This document shows, piece by piece, positions 17,705-27,667 of a DNA stretch of 59,850 nt (position 1 is its first letter; each line of letters starts with the position of its first letter). The position numbers and the translations under genes were made by a program. The notes under the pieces are model-generated. The model was given only the letters and a program-made list of their open reading frames with translations. It was not told where the DNA came from and searched no databases. The stretch lies in assembly GCA_944321525.1 (NCBI GenBank), contig CALULQ010000023.1, positions 1 to 59,850 on the forward strand. The letters run 5' to 3'. The stretch is from an uncultured Paraprevotella sp. (GTDB lineage: Bacteria > Bacteroidota > Bacteroidia > Bacteroidales > Bacteroidaceae).

Positions 17705-20700
17705 TTAGAACAGTTTCATGCCTTGTGCCTGGAAGCGTGCCGCATAGTTCTCCATTTCTTTCCGGTAGCTCTCTGCCTTTTCCGCGTCGGCCTGCACGAG
17801 GACCTGCGAAATCCGGTAGAGGTTGGAGAGGTGGAGGAGGCAGTTGTTCGAAGCCTGGAGCATGCGCCGGGTGTCGAGCGACAAATACCATTCGAGGTAC
17901 TCTTTGGAGGTCTGTCCCACCTCGTCCAGGATTTTTGTTCCTTCCGCCTTCTTGCCGAGCTTCAGCCAGGAATCGGCCAGTTCGATGGAGCCGCCCATGT
18001 AGTTGTGCGGCATGAGCGATGCCGGCAGTTCCTCTTCGGCGCGTTGCAGTGCCTTCAGTGCCTTGTCGTTCTTTCCTTCGCGGATGAGTTCCTGCACCAG
18101 TTCGGAGAAGAGCCTGCGGTGGGTGTAGCACATGCGGATGACGGTTTCGTCGAGATAGATGTCCGGGTTTTCCTTCAGTCCGCCGTACTTGAACTTGTTC
18201 ATCATGTTGTCGTAGGTGCGCTCGGTGTCCATCGTGCGTCCGCTTTCGCGGGTGTCGAAGGGCGTGATGCGGCAGGCGAGTCCTTCCTTGACGAAATTGT
18301 CGCCCAGGTGGCCGTAGTTGCTGGCCCCCACGGTGGTCGACATGTAGAGCGGGCGCTCCCAGTTGGCTTGCGAAATCATCTCGAGCATCATCATTTCGCT
18401 CTTGTAGACGGCGCGCTTGCCCTTGAGCGAGATGTGCATCACGTCGGGGATGGAGTCGGCGGCCATCATCATGCCGGAGCGGCGCACGGCATCCTTGTCC
18501 ACGGTGACGACGAGGCTGTCGGTGGGGAAGATCTGCAGGTCCGGATTGTCGCTCAGGATCCAGTGTTTGATGATGTTCTTCAGTTCGTAGGGGTTGTCGC
18601 CCAGCATCTGCTTGAGTTCCTCGGGGCTGTCCTTATAGTAGTCCATGACCTGCTTGAGGGCGTCGGGCTGCACGGGGATGCCTTCGCGCGTGCCGGTGAC
18701 GTATTGCAGGCGGGTCCACGAGATGGGCAGCGAGGGCGAGTCGTAGGCCGGCCGGCGCATCTGGTCGATGTACCAGTCGGTCTGCAGGTAGCTCAGATTG
18801 CAGACGCGGGCGTCGGTGCGCACGCCTTCCGTTTCCTGGCTGTACCAGAGGGGGAAGGTGTCGTTGTCGCCGTTGGTGAAGATGACGGGGTTACCCTTGG
18901 TGTCGAGCGACTTCAGGTAGTTCTGTCCGAAGTCGCGGCAGGTGTAGCGCCCGCTGCGGTCGTGGTCGTCCCACGTCTGTCCGCCCATTTGTATGGGCAC
19001 GAGCAGGGCCAGCAGGCTGACGAGGGCCGCGGGCAGTTCGCCCACCTTGAGGCGGCGCAGCCCGTCGACGATGGCGGCCGCACCGAGGCCGATCCAGATG
19101 GCGAAGGCATAGAACGAGCCGGCGTAGGCGTAGTCGCGCTCGCGTGGCTGCAGCGGCGTCTGGTTCAGATAGACCACGATGGCGAGGCCCGTCATGAAGA
19201 AGAGGAAGAAGACCACCCAGAACTGGCGGACGCCTTCACGGTTCTTGTATGCCTGCCAGAAAAGGCCGATGAGGCCGAGCAGGAGCGGCAGGCAGTAGAA
19301 CACGTTGTGCCCCTTGTTTTCGCGCAGCTCCGTGGGCAGCTTGCTTTGGTCGCCCAGCCGGGCGTTGTCGATGAACGGGATGCCGCTGAGCCAGTTGCCG
19401 TGCTCCGGTTCGCCGTTCCCTTGTATGTCGTTCTGCCTTCCGGCAAAGTTCCACATGAAGTAGCGCCAGTACATGAAGTTGATCTGGTAGCTGAAGAAGA
19501 AGCGCAGGTTTTCTGCCTGCGTGGGCACCTTGACCATCACGGTCTGCCCGCACTGGTCGTAGGCCACCTGCCGGCCTTCCACTCCGCCCATCCAGTCTTC
19601 GTAGGCTTGCGCGTGGCCCGGCCCGTCGGAATACATGCGCGGGAAGAGCATGTTCTGGGCGTAGACAGGCTCACGGTCGCGGTAGACGATGCGGTAGGCA
19701 TCCTTCTCGTCGGCCGAGTGCTTCTCCACGCGCTGCCATACGGGCGCGCCTTCCTTGAAGGTGTATTCGCAGTATCCGTCCTTGTTCGGCTTGAGGGCCA
19801 CCTTCGAGGTGTAGGCCTGTCCGTAGAAGAGCGGGCGGCTGCCGTATTGTTCGCGGTTGAGGTACTTGCCCAGGGTGAAGATGTCCTCGGGCGAGTTCTG
19901 GTCCATGGGCGGGTTGGCCGTGGAGCGGATGACGATGACGGCATACGAACTGTAACCAATCATGATCATGAGCATGCAGAGCAGCGAGGTGTTCATCACG
20001 CGGGGGCTGACGAGCGGCTGCCCGAGCACCTTGCGGTTGAGCACGAAAGCCAATGCGCCCAGCACGATGACGCCCACGATGAAGCTTGTCCATCCGTAGC
20101 CGTAGAAAGGAATACCCAGCATAGCCACGGCCACGAGGTAGGAAATGTTCATGCGGCGGCGGTTCCGCTGCACCATCGTCTCGCGGATGGCCCACAGCAC
20201 GGCGGCGATGAGGCAGACGATGTAGAAGATGAGGCCCGAGTTGAAGGGAAGGCCAAACGTGTTGACGAAGAGAAGCTCGAACCAGCCGCCTACTTTCACG
20301 ATGCCCGGCACGATGCCGTAGAGCACGGCGGCCACGAGAACGAATGAGGACACGAGGGCCAGCAGCGAACCTTTCACTCCGGCGTCGGGATGCTTCTTGT
20401 AGTACCATATCAGCACGATGGCCGGCAGGCAGAGCAGGTTGAGCAGGTGGACGCCGATGGAGAGGCCCGTCAGGTAGGCGATGAGCACGAGCCAGCGGTC
20501 GCTGTGAGGCTCGTCGGCGTGCTCCTCCCATTTCAGGATGAGCCAGAACACGATAGCCGTGAACAGCGAGGAATAGGCATAAACCTCGCCTTCAACGGCG
20601 CTGAACCAGAATGTGTCGCTGAACATGTAGGTCAGGGCGCCCGTCAGGCCGCTGCCCATGATGGTGATGAGGCGGGCCGTCGTCATTTGCTCATAGTCCG

Positions 20701-21019
20701 GGCACACGAGCTTGCGCACCAAGTGGGTGATGCTCCAGAAAAGGAACAAGATGCAACCGGCGCTCATCAGGGCCGACATGGTGTTCACCATGAGCGCCAC
20801 GCGCGTGGGGTCGCTGGTGAATTGCGAGAAGAGGTTGGCCGTGAGCATGAAGAAGGGGGCGCCGGGAGGGTGTCCTACTTCCAGCTTGTAGCCGGTGGTG
20901 ATGAACTCCGGGCAGTCCCAGAAACTGGCCGTTGGCTCAATGGTAGAACAGTAGACCCAGGCGGCGATGGCGAATGCGAGCCATCCCATGAGGGTGTTTA
21001 CCAGTTTGTACTGTTTCAT
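17705..21019 (-). CDS. DUF2723 family multi-pass membrane protein (glycosyltransferase-like)
   Basis: 1104 aa. The N-terminal half has about 12-14 membrane segments and starts with the family-typical Asp-containing loop STIEPTASFWDCPEF and GHPPGAPFFML, resembling C-type (mannosyltransferase-like) glycosyltransferases. The C-terminal half is soluble with helical repeats. DUF2723 proteins are widespread in Bacteroidetes, and a role in surface glycan or protein glycosylation is suspected (inference). It starts an operon with the deacetylase and queG. Confidence 0.85.
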   Translation of the reverse strand: MKQYKLVNTLMGWLAFAIAAWVYCSTIEPTASFWDCPEFITTGYKLEVGHPPGAPFFMLTANLFSQFTSDPTRVALMVNTMSALMSAGCILFLFWSITHLVRKLVCPDYEQMTTARLITIMGSGLTGALTYMFSDTFWFSAVEGEVYAYSSLFTAIVFWLILKWEEHADEPHSDRWLVLIAYLTGLSIGVHLLNLLCLPAIVLIWYYKKHPDAGVKGSLLALVSSFVLVAAVLYGIVPGIVKVGGWFELLFVNTFGLPFNSGLIFYIVCLIAAVLWAIRETMVQRNRRRMNISYLVAVAMLGIPFYGYGWTSFIVGVIVLGALAFVLNRKVLGQPLVSPRVMNTSLLCMLMIMIGYSSYAVIVIRSTANPPMDQNSPEDIFTLGKYLNREQYGSRPLFYGQAYTSKVALKPNKDGYCEYTFKEGAPVWQRVEKHSADEKDAYRIVYRDREPVYAQNMLFPRMYSDGPGHAQAYEDWMGGVEGRQVAYDQCGQTVMVKVPTQAENLRFFFSYQINFMYWRYFMWNFAGRQNDIQGNGEPEHGNWLSGIPFIDNARLGDQSKLPTELRENKGHNVFYCLPLLLGLIGLFWQAYKNREGVRQFWVVFFLFFMTGLAIVVYLNQTPLQPRERDYAYAGSFYAFAIWIGLGAAAIVDGLRRLKVGELPAALVSLLALLVPIQMGGQTWDDHDRSGRYTCRDFGQNYLKSLDTKGNPVIFTNGDNDTFPLWYSQETEGVRTDARVCNLSYLQTDWYIDQMRRPAYDSPSLPISWTRLQYVTGTREGIPVQPDALKQVMDYYKDSPEELKQMLGDNPYELKNIIKHWILSDNPDLQIFPTDSLVVTVDKDAVRRSGMMMAADSIPDVMHISLKGKRAVYKSEMMMLEMISQANWERPLYMSTTVGASNYGHLGDNFVKEGLACRITPFDTRESGRTMDTERTYDNMMNKFKYGGLKENPDIYLDETVIRMCYTHRRLFSELVQELIREGKNDKALKALQRAEEELPASLMPHNYMGGSIELADSWLKLGKKAEGTKILDEVGQTSKEYLEWYLSLDTRRMLQASNNCLLHLSNLYRISQVLVQADAEKAESYRKEMENYAARFQAQGMKLF

Positions 21020-21062
21020 TGTTTTTTGCTGTTATTTGGTTTTGTTTTTGTCCATTAAGTTG

Positions 21063-21070
21063 CAAAAATA
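21063..21070 (-). promoter_or_regulatory. -7 box of DUF2723 operon promoter
   Basis: TATTTTTG on the minus strand, 43 bases before the start codon; matches TAnnTTTG. Confidence 0.5.
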
Positions 21071-21129
21071 CTCACTTTCTTCCTTTTTCTATGGCTATTG
21101 GCAGAAGTTTACAAGGCTCAGGGCTGCTT

Positions 21130-21888
21130 TTAACCATGTTTATGACATTTTAAGACGCGGTGCGGGTAGTTTCCGTGTCCTACCAAGTCGATAGGACAGT
21201 TGAACTTGTCTTCAAGCCAGCCTTCGGGCAGTTCCGTGTCGGGGTGGTAGTCGAGGGTTTCGTCCACGCAGGCGATGCTGCGCACGTTTTGCAACACGGA
21301 GCCTATGTCGTGGCTCACGAGGATGACGGCGCTCTCGTGGTTGATTTCATCGAGCAGCTGGTAGAGATGGGCCTCGAACCGCTTGTCGATATACGTGTTG
21401 GGTTCGTCCAGGATGACGGCGTCCGGTTCCGAGATGATGGCGCGGCCCAGCAGGGCGCGCTGCATCTGTCCCCCGCTAAGCGCGCCGATGGGGCGCTGCC
21501 CGAGCGACTCAAGCCCCATGCGGTGGAGCATGTCCTCCACGGCTTGGTGCTGTGCCTTGGAATATTGCTTCCAAGCGCTTTTCCGCAATCCGGAGAGCAC
21601 GACCTCGTAGACCGATATGGGGAAGCTTTTGTCTATCTTGTTGTATTGTGGCAGGTAGCCCATGCGGATGGACGGTGTGGGTTGGCCGTTGAGGAAGAAG
21701 GTGATTGTTCCGGCCGAGGGTTTCTTCAGGCCCAGAATGGTTTTGACGAGGGTGGTCTTTCCGCCTCCGTTGGGGCCGATGATGCCCAGGAAGTCCTTGT
21801 CGTACACTGTCAGGTTGATGTCGCGCAGGACTTGCTTGCCGTCGTATCCGACTTGGATGTGCTCCAGACGTATGAGAGGTTCTTTCAT
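21130..21888 (-). CDS. Metal (zinc/manganese-type) ABC transporter ATP-binding protein
   Basis: 252 aa ATPase of a high-affinity metal importer. Walker A GPNGGGKTT, signature LSGGQMQR, Walker B AVILDEP and switch HD are intact, and it resembles ZnuC/MntB. Its ATG overlaps the stop of the solute-binding gene by four bases (ATGA), so the two are co-translated. No permease follows: the next gene on this strand is the DUF2723 protein. The membrane subunit must be encoded elsewhere. Confidence 0.9.
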   Translation of the reverse strand: MKEPLIRLEHIQVGYDGKQVLRDINLTVYDKDFLGIIGPNGGGKTTLVKTILGLKKPSAGTITFFLNGQPTPSIRMGYLPQYNKIDKSFPISVYEVVLSGLRKSAWKQYSKAQHQAVEDMLHRMGLESLGQRPIGALSGGQMQRALLGRAIISEPDAVILDEPNTYIDKRFEAHLYQLLDEINHESAVILVSHDIGSVLQNVRSIACVDETLDYHPDTELPEGWLEDKFNCPIDLVGHGNYPHRVLKCHKHG

Positions 21889-22760
21889 TGTGCGTGCAGT
21901 GTTTGTGCTATTTTCAGTAGTTCTCCCGCCCAGTCGTAGGCCAGAGGGTTGATGACGGTTATCCGCGTGCCGGTTTCCCTGGCGATGAGTTCTGCGTTTC
22001 TGCGGTCGAACTCTTGTTGCACGAAGATGGTGCGCACCCGTTGCGCCTTGCAGCGGCGGATGAGGTCGGCCAGTTGTGCGGGCGATGGTTCTTTGCCGTC
22101 CTTTTCGATGGCGATTTGCGTCCATCCGTAGTCGTGGGCGAAATAGGTGAGCGCGGGGTGATAGATGAGGAAAGCTTTCGGCGATGCGTTGCCAAGGAGC
22201 GTGCGGATGCTGTCGTCCGTGGCGCGGATTTCCTCCAGGACTCCTCTCAGCCGGCTTTTGAAAAGTTCTGCCCGTGCGGTGTCTGTTTGGCACAAGGCCT
22301 CGCAGATGCGTTGTGCGATGGTGGCCATGCGGGCGGGCGAGGTCCATACGTGCGGGTCGCCTTCCGCTTCGTCGCTGTGGCCGTGGGCATGCCCTTCCAT
22401 CCGTTCTATCCCGTCTGCCGTGGCGATGAACGGCACGCCGGGAGCGGCCTGCCGGAGCTTGCCGGTCCAAGTGCGTTCAAAACCTAAGTCGCCCACGGTG
22501 AAGCAGGCTATGCTCCCGCTCAGTTGCATCATTTGCTCCGGCGTGGGCTCGTAAGTCTCAGGGCTGCTGCCTTTCGGCACCAAGGTGATGACCTTGTAGT
22601 CCTCGCCGGCGATGCGTTCGGCGATGTAGCGCAAGGGTTCGATGGACACCGTGATGACGGAGTCCTTCGCATGGCCTTGCCTTTCGGTTTGCTGCGGCCG
22701 GCATCCGGTCCACAGGCAGAGGCAGGCGGCACAAAGCATTATGGTGAGTTTACTTTTCAT
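21885..22760 (-). CDS. Zinc-type ABC transporter substrate-binding lipoprotein
   Basis: 291 aa, cluster A-I metal-binding protein. Lipoprotein signal with Cys20 (LWTGC), then the ZnuA-type histidine-rich acidic loop HAHGHSDEAEGDPH at about 124-137 and metal ligands around HVW, HPAL and the C-terminal INPLAYD. It captures zinc in the periplasm for the adjoining ATPase. It starts 5 bases after the DedA-like gene. The histidine loop favours zinc over manganese (family knowledge). Confidence 0.9.
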   Translation of the reverse strand: MKSKLTIMLCAACLCLWTGCRPQQTERQGHAKDSVITVSIEPLRYIAERIAGEDYKVITLVPKGSSPETYEPTPEQMMQLSGSIACFTVGDLGFERTWTGKLRQAAPGVPFIATADGIERMEGHAHGHSDEAEGDPHVWTSPARMATIAQRICEALCQTDTARAELFKSRLRGVLEEIRATDDSIRTLLGNASPKAFLIYHPALTYFAHDYGWTQIAIEKDGKEPSPAQLADLIRRCKAQRVRTIFVQQEFDRRNAELIARETGTRITVINPLAYDWAGELLKIAQTLHAQ

Positions 22761-22765
22761 ATTCT

Positions 22766-23218
22766 CTAAAAAAGCGTTACGGTGTAAACCAGAATGGCAT
22801 AACGTACAAGTTTTCCTATCGTGATGGAGACGAGGCAGATGAGCCAGTTGGCGCGCATGAAGCCCAGAGCCACGGAGATGGCGTCGCCGATGACGGGCAC
22901 CACGCACAGGATGCCGCCCAGCCAGGCGCCTTTCCGTTCCATCCAATGCTGCGCCCGTTCCACGCGTTCCTGCTTCACACCCAAATATTTCTCTATCCAT
23001 TCCATGCGTCCCAAGCGCCCGATGCAATAATTGAACATGCTGCCGCCCACGTTGCCCACCGTGCCCCACACCAATAGCATGACGGGGTCCAAGCCGGCCA
23101 CTTGCAGTCCCACCATGACGGCCTCGGAACTGAACGGCACGATGCTGGCAGCCAGGAAAGCAGCCAGGAACATGCCGAAATAGCCGTATTGTATCAAGAA
23201 ATCGACAATCGCGTCCAT
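22766..23218 (-). CDS. DedA/VTT-like small membrane protein (YqaA type)
   Basis: 150 aa with four or five hydrophobic segments; the segment FLAASIVPFSSEAVMVG and the PVIGDAISVALG motif fit the VTT/SNARE-associated family, members of which flip or handle lipids. The ATG at 23218 lies 25 bases inside the end of the preceding membrane-protein gene. The function of this short subfamily is unknown. Confidence 0.82.
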   Translation of the reverse strand: MDAIVDFLIQYGYFGMFLAAFLAASIVPFSSEAVMVGLQVAGLDPVMLLVWGTVGNVGGSMFNYCIGRLGRMEWIEKYLGVKQERVERAQHWMERKGAWLGGILCVVPVIGDAISVALGFMRANWLICLVSITIGKLVRYAILVYTVTLF

Positions 23219-24141
23219 AAGTTCATTAGGGCTAAGAGAGTGAAGAGGATGAGGAAAAGTATGAAGAGAATGTTGGTGAACCGTTTGTTCGTCAGGGCGA
23301 AGTAGTGGGACAAGACGGGAGCTGAGTTCATCACCAGCAAGCCTGTCAGAGTGGAAAGGTGGACCGGTTGCAGGGCCATGAACGCCACGATGAGCAATTC
23401 TTGCACAAGGAGGCATTGCAGCAACATCCGGGTGCGGATCTTGTCGTTGAAGCTGGTGGAGAGGCAGTGGAGTGCTGCCACGAGCGTGAAGAGGATGACC
23501 AGGCCGACCGAAGCAACCTGCATGGAATCGAGGTGGTGATAGTTGGCACCGGAAATGGGTTGGAAGCGCGCCAGTTCAAGGAAATGCCGGGCAAAGGCGT
23601 CGAACCCGTCGACATAAAGGGCATATCCGGCCCAGAACCAATAGGAGAGCGCCAAGCCTACGATGGCTGCCCAAAGCGTGCGCCAAGTGAGGGAACGGAG
23701 GTAGACCACGGCATACCATAGATAGAAGGGAGAAAAGTAGAGCAGTTGGGGGAAAAACACACTGCCCACGCCCAAACAAAGGAAGGCGTGGAACAAGAGG
23801 CCCACGGCTTCCGTTTCCTGATAGGACTTGAACAGAAGGTAGTAGGAGGCGAGCATGAAGAGGGCAGCCAAGGTGCCGTCCTGAAGCGGATGGAGGCCGA
23901 AGATGCAGCCTGCCATGAACAAGTAAAGGGCCGGCGTCAGCCGGCTGCGGATGCGGATGAGGGAGTGGGCGTTGTTGGTTTCCACCCACAAGTAGGCCGT
24001 CAGGCCGCAGGCGACCCAGCCCCAAAGGCGGTCTGGCGTGTAGATTCCTTCGGCACCCCACAACAAGGTGGCGAAAACGGCGGCCACGGGTAGCGTGAAC
24101 TTGCCCGTGGCCACTTTATTTTGGAATCTGCTTTTCCTCAT
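23194..24141 (-). CDS. Polytopic membrane protein of unknown function
   Basis: 315 aa with about ten hydrophobic helices and very few charged loops; no catalytic motif recognised. Similar proteins lie next to purD in Bacteroidetes genomes, as here (5 bases after purD), possibly the DUF6427-like group. This assignment is tentative. Nothing in the sequence tells the substrate or role. Confidence 0.75.
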   Translation of the reverse strand: MRKSRFQNKVATGKFTLPVAAVFATLLWGAEGIYTPDRLWGWVACGLTAYLWVETNNAHSLIRIRSRLTPALYLFMAGCIFGLHPLQDGTLAALFMLASYYLLFKSYQETEAVGLLFHAFLCLGVGSVFFPQLLYFSPFYLWYAVVYLRSLTWRTLWAAIVGLALSYWFWAGYALYVDGFDAFARHFLELARFQPISGANYHHLDSMQVASVGLVILFTLVAALHCLSTSFNDKIRTRMLLQCLLVQELLIVAFMALQPVHLSTLTGLLVMNSAPVLSHYFALTNKRFTNILFILFLILFTLLALMNLWTRLSIS

Positions 24142-24146
24142 TCCTG

Positions 24147-25415
24147 TTACAAGTCTTGCCCGATGTCGGAACGGAAGTACTTCTTCTCAAACTGTATCTT
24201 CTGTGCCTGGCTGAACGATTGCTTCAGCGCCTCTTCCTTGTCCTTTCCGTAGGAGCTGACGGCGATGACTCGTCCGCCGTTCGTCACCACCTGTCCGTCT
24301 TTCAGGGCCGTGCCGGCGTGGAACACGATGCTGTCCGTCACCTCGTCGATGCCCGTGATGGGGAATCCTTTTTCGTAGGCTTCGGGATAGCCGCCGGACA
24401 CCAGCATGACGCACACGGCGCTGCGGTCGTCGATTTCCAGTGTGCATTGGTCAAGGTTGCCATGTGCCACGCCTTCGAGCAGGTCTACCAAGTCGCTCTT
24501 GATGCGGAGCATGACACTTTCGGTTTCCGGGTCGCCCATGCGCACGTTGTATTCGATGACCATCGGGTCGCCGTTCACATTGATGAGCCCGAAGAAGATG
24601 AAACCTTTATAGTCGATGCCTTCTTCGGCAAGTCCTTCCACCGTGGGGCGGATGATGCGGTCTTCCACCTTCTTCATCCATTCAGGCGTGGCGAAAGGCA
24701 CGGGCGACACGCTGCCCATGCCTCCGGTGTTCAGCCCCGTGTCGTGTTCGCCGATGCGTTTGTAGTCCTTTGCCTCGGGCAGGATTTTATAGTGGCATCC
24801 GTCAGTCAGGACGAAGACAGAGCACTCGATGCCGCTGAGGAACTCTTCGATGACCACCGACGAGGAGGCCGAACCGAACATGCCGCCCAGCATTTCCTTC
24901 AGTTCCTTGCGGGCTTCGTCCAATGTAGGCAGGATGAGTACGCCCTTCCCGGCGCAGAGGCCGTCGGCCTTCAGCACGTAGGGGGCTTTCAGGGTTTCGA
25001 GGAACTTCAGGCCTTCGTCCAGCGTTTCTCCGGTGAACGTGCGGTAAGCGGCTGTCGGGATACCGTGGCGCTGCATGAATCCCTTGGCGAAATCCTTGCT
25101 GCCTTCCAGCACGGCGCCTTGCCGCGACGGGCCGATGACGGGAATGCCCTTCAGCAGGGCGTCGTTCTTGAAAAAGTCGTAAACGCCTTTTACCAGTGGG
25201 TCTTCGGGGCCCACGACCACCATGTCGATGCCGTTGTCGAGCACGAATTGTTTGATGCCTTCGAAATCGTCGGCCTTGAGGGCGACATTGTGCCCCACGT
25301 TGGCAGTTCCAGCGTTGCCGGGCGCGATGTAGAGTTGCTCCACTTTCTTGCTTTGGGCTATTTTCCAGGCCAAGGCGTGTTCGCGGCCTCCGCTGCCTAA
25401 AAGTAGTATGTTCAT
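24147..25415 (-). CDS. purD: Phosphoribosylamine-glycine ligase
   Basis: Second step of purine synthesis: ATP-dependent joining of glycine to phosphoribosylamine. 422 aa, full length, with N-terminal [17 protein letters not shown]-grasp segments ([13 protein letters not shown]) and C-terminal [12 protein letters not shown]. Starts 11 bases after the DPP IV stop and continues into the membrane-protein genes. Confidence 0.97.
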   Translation of the reverse strand: MNILLLGSGGREHALAWKIAQSKKVEQLYIAPGNAGTANVGHNVALKADDFEGIKQFVLDNGIDMVVVGPEDPLVKGVYDFFKNDALLKGIPVIGPSRQGAVLEGSKDFAKGFMQRHGIPTAAYRTFTGETLDEGLKFLETLKAPYVLKADGLCAGKGVLILPTLDEARKELKEMLGGMFGSASSSVVIEEFLSGIECSVFVLTDGCHYKILPEAKDYKRIGEHDTGLNTGGMGSVSPVPFATPEWMKKVEDRIIRPTVEGLAEEGIDYKGFIFFGLINVNGDPMVIEYNVRMGDPETESVMLRIKSDLVDLLEGVAHGNLDQCTLEIDDRSAVCVMLVSGGYPEAYEKGFPITGIDEVTDSIVFHAGTALKDGQVVTNGGRVIAVSSYGKDKEEALKQSFSQAQKIQFEKKYFRSDIGQDL

Positions 25416-25426
25416 ATCGTTATGTT

Positions 25427-27667
25427 TTATTTCAGGTAATCTTCAAAATATTGCGTGATGCGTTCGTGCAGGTGAATGCGGTCGGTGCCCATCATGTTGT
25501 GCTCATCGCCCGGATAGACAAAGAAGTCGGGATGCGTCCCGGCGTCGATGCAGGCTCTCAGGAAAGAGAGCGAATGCTGGGGGACGCACACGGGGTCGTT
25601 GTATCCGATGATGATTTGCAGTTTGCCTTTCAGGTTGCCGGCTTTCGGGCGCAGCCCGCTGTTCTTGTATCCTTCGGGATTGTCTTGCGGCCGGTCCATG
25701 TAGCGTTCGCCGTACATCACTTCGTAGTATTGCCAGTCGACCACCGGGCCGCCGGCCACGCCCACCTTGAACACGTCGGGGTAAGTCAGCATGAGGTTGG
25801 TGGTCATGAATCCGCCGTACGACCATCCATGCACACCCATGCGGTCGGCATCCACGTAGGGGAGCGATTTCAGGAATTTGACGCCTTCCATCTGGTCTTT
25901 CATTTCTTCTTCTCCCAGATGGCGAAAGGTGACGTTTTCGAAAGCCAATCCGCGGTGTTCGGAGCCGCGGTTGTCGAGGACGAAGATCAGGTAGCCTTTC
26001 TGTGCCATGTAGATTTCCCAGCCGCGCGTCAGGTAGTTGCGGCTGGCGTCCACGTTATGGGCGTGCGGCCCGCCGTAGACATAGATGACCGTCGGATATT
26101 TCTTCGTCGGGTCGAAATCCACGGGCTTCACCATGCGGTAGTAAAGGTCGGTCACCCCGTCGGCCGCTTTGATGCTGCCGCTGCTGATTTCCGGCACGTT
26201 ATAGTCCTTCCACGGGTCTTCCGCAGTGAGCACATTGCAGGTCTTTCCGTTTTTCGTGTGGGTCAGGTTGACGCTTCGTGCCACGGTGGGCGACGAGAAG
26301 CGGTCGAGCAGCAGGCTTCCGTCGGCGTTCAGACTGGCATTGTGCACGCCTTCGCCGTTGTCCATCAGTGTCCGCTTGCCGTCTTTCACCCGTACCTTAT
26401 ATATATTAGACTGCAGAGGATGGATTTCGTTGCTACAAAAGAGCAGGCTTTTTTCTTTCGTGCTGAAGCCGACGACGTCCTTCACCACCCATTTTCCCGA
26501 GGTAAGCTGCGTGGCCTTCACATATTCGCGGTAAGTGGCTCCGTCGGCACCCTTTTGTTCGTTCCCCTCAGTTGTTTGAGAGAGGTCGAACAGGTAAAGG
26601 TGGTTGAACCCGTCGCGTTGGCTCTGGTAGATGAATTTGGAATCATCCCATGGCAAGAACAGCAATCCGTGCATTGGTTCCACGTACTTGGGATGGTTTT
26701 CTTCATAGATTACGGCCTCTTTGGTCCCTGTGGCCGCATCGTAGCGCACCAGTTCCGCGTGATTCTGGTCGCGGTTCAGTTCAATCATGTACACTTTGCG
26801 GCTGTCGGGGCTCCACGTGATGTTGGTGAAGTAGCGGTCAGTCGGGTCGCCGGCTTGCAGCCACACGGTTTTGCCCGAAGCGGGGCTGAATACGCCCACC
26901 GTGACTTTGTGCATGGCTTCTCCTGCCATCGGGTATTTGTCGGGATACGTGGTGGCAATGCGTGTCGTGATGTCCACCTGCGGATAGTCGGGCACCATGC
27001 TTTGGTCCATGCGGTAGAAAGCCAGCTGTTGTCCGTCGGGACTCCAGAAGGTGCCCTTTGTGATGCCGAACTCGTTGCGGTGCACGGCTTCGCCATACAC
27101 CAAGTCGTTGCTGCCGTCGGTGGAGACGGCCATGTTCTTCCCGTCTGCCGTGGCGACGTACAGGTTATGTTGCCGCACGTAGGCCAGATACTTGGAGCTG
27201 GCCGCGAGGTCTTGCAGGCTGGCGTCGGCCGGGCATTCCACCGTCGCGACGCGCTTTCCTGTCGTGAAGTCCACTACGGCATAGACTTGTGTGCGGGAGC
27301 CGTCGGGCAGTTCTTTGCCAGAGATGATGGTAGCCACGTGAGGTTGCTCTCCGTCGGGGAACTCTATGTTGTAGCAACTGCGCACGGCTGGTTTGTCTTT
27401 GTCGGCTCCCAGCCATTGGTTCAGCTGTTCCAGTGTGAACAAGGTCTTCTTGCTTCCGTCTTTCGGGTTTATCTCACGGCATTCCTCCAAATCCACCTCT
27501 ATGCATTGGTTTCCCCACCATGTGGTATGGATGTTCCGGGGTTGCATTTGGCTGTACGTGCTGCCGCCGGGGAGCAGGTCGTCCAGCGTGAAGCTCTTTT
27601 TTCCTTGTGCCATGGTCAGGAGCGGGAGTAGGGATAAGAGGATAAGCCAATTAATCTTCTTCGTCAT
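25427..27667 (-). CDS. Dipeptidyl peptidase IV (S9B family)
   Basis: Releases X-Pro/X-Ala dipeptides from protein N-termini; periplasmic or outer-membrane associated. 746 aa with signal peptide ([11 protein letters not shown]... LTMAQG), an N-terminal beta-propeller to about 490 and an alpha/beta hydrolase domain. The catalytic triad is Ser616 (GWSYGG), Asp691 (GYNDPV) and His723 (GDEHN). The start at 27667 gives the signal peptide; it overlaps the upstream methylase gene by 17 bases. Confidence 0.95.
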   Translation of the reverse strand: MTKKINWLILLSLLPLLTMAQGKKSFTLDDLLPGGSTYSQMQPRNIHTTWWGNQCIEVDLEECREINPKDGSKKTLFTLEQLNQWLGADKDKPAVRSCYNIEFPDGEQPHVATIISGKELPDGSRTQVYAVVDFTTGKRVATVECPADASLQDLAASSKYLAYVRQHNLYVATADGKNMAVSTDGSNDLVYGEAVHRNEFGITKGTFWSPDGQQLAFYRMDQSMVPDYPQVDITTRIATTYPDKYPMAGEAMHKVTVGVFSPASGKTVWLQAGDPTDRYFTNITWSPDSRKVYMIELNRDQNHAELVRYDAATGTKEAVIYEENHPKYVEPMHGLLFLPWDDSKFIYQSQRDGFNHLYLFDLSQTTEGNEQKGADGATYREYVKATQLTSGKWVVKDVVGFSTKEKSLLFCSNEIHPLQSNIYKVRVKDGKRTLMDNGEGVHNASLNADGSLLLDRFSSPTVARSVNLTHTKNGKTCNVLTAEDPWKDYNVPEISSGSIKAADGVTDLYYRMVKPVDFDPTKKYPTVIYVYGGPHAHNVDASRNYLTRGWEIYMAQKGYLIFVLDNRGSEHRGLAFENVTFRHLGEEEMKDQMEGVKFLKSLPYVDADRMGVHGWSYGGFMTTNLMLTYPDVFKVGVAGGPVVDWQYYEVMYGERYMDRPQDNPEGYKNSGLRPKAGNLKGKLQIIIGYNDPVCVPQHSLSFLRACIDAGTHPDFFVYPGDEHNMMGTDRIHLHERITQYFEDYLK

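Noticed and set aside
17105..20347. A 1080-codon open frame on the plus strand
   Set aside because: It is antisense to the clear DUF2723 gene and has a His/Val/Arg-rich composition typical of a GC-rich shadow, with no domains.
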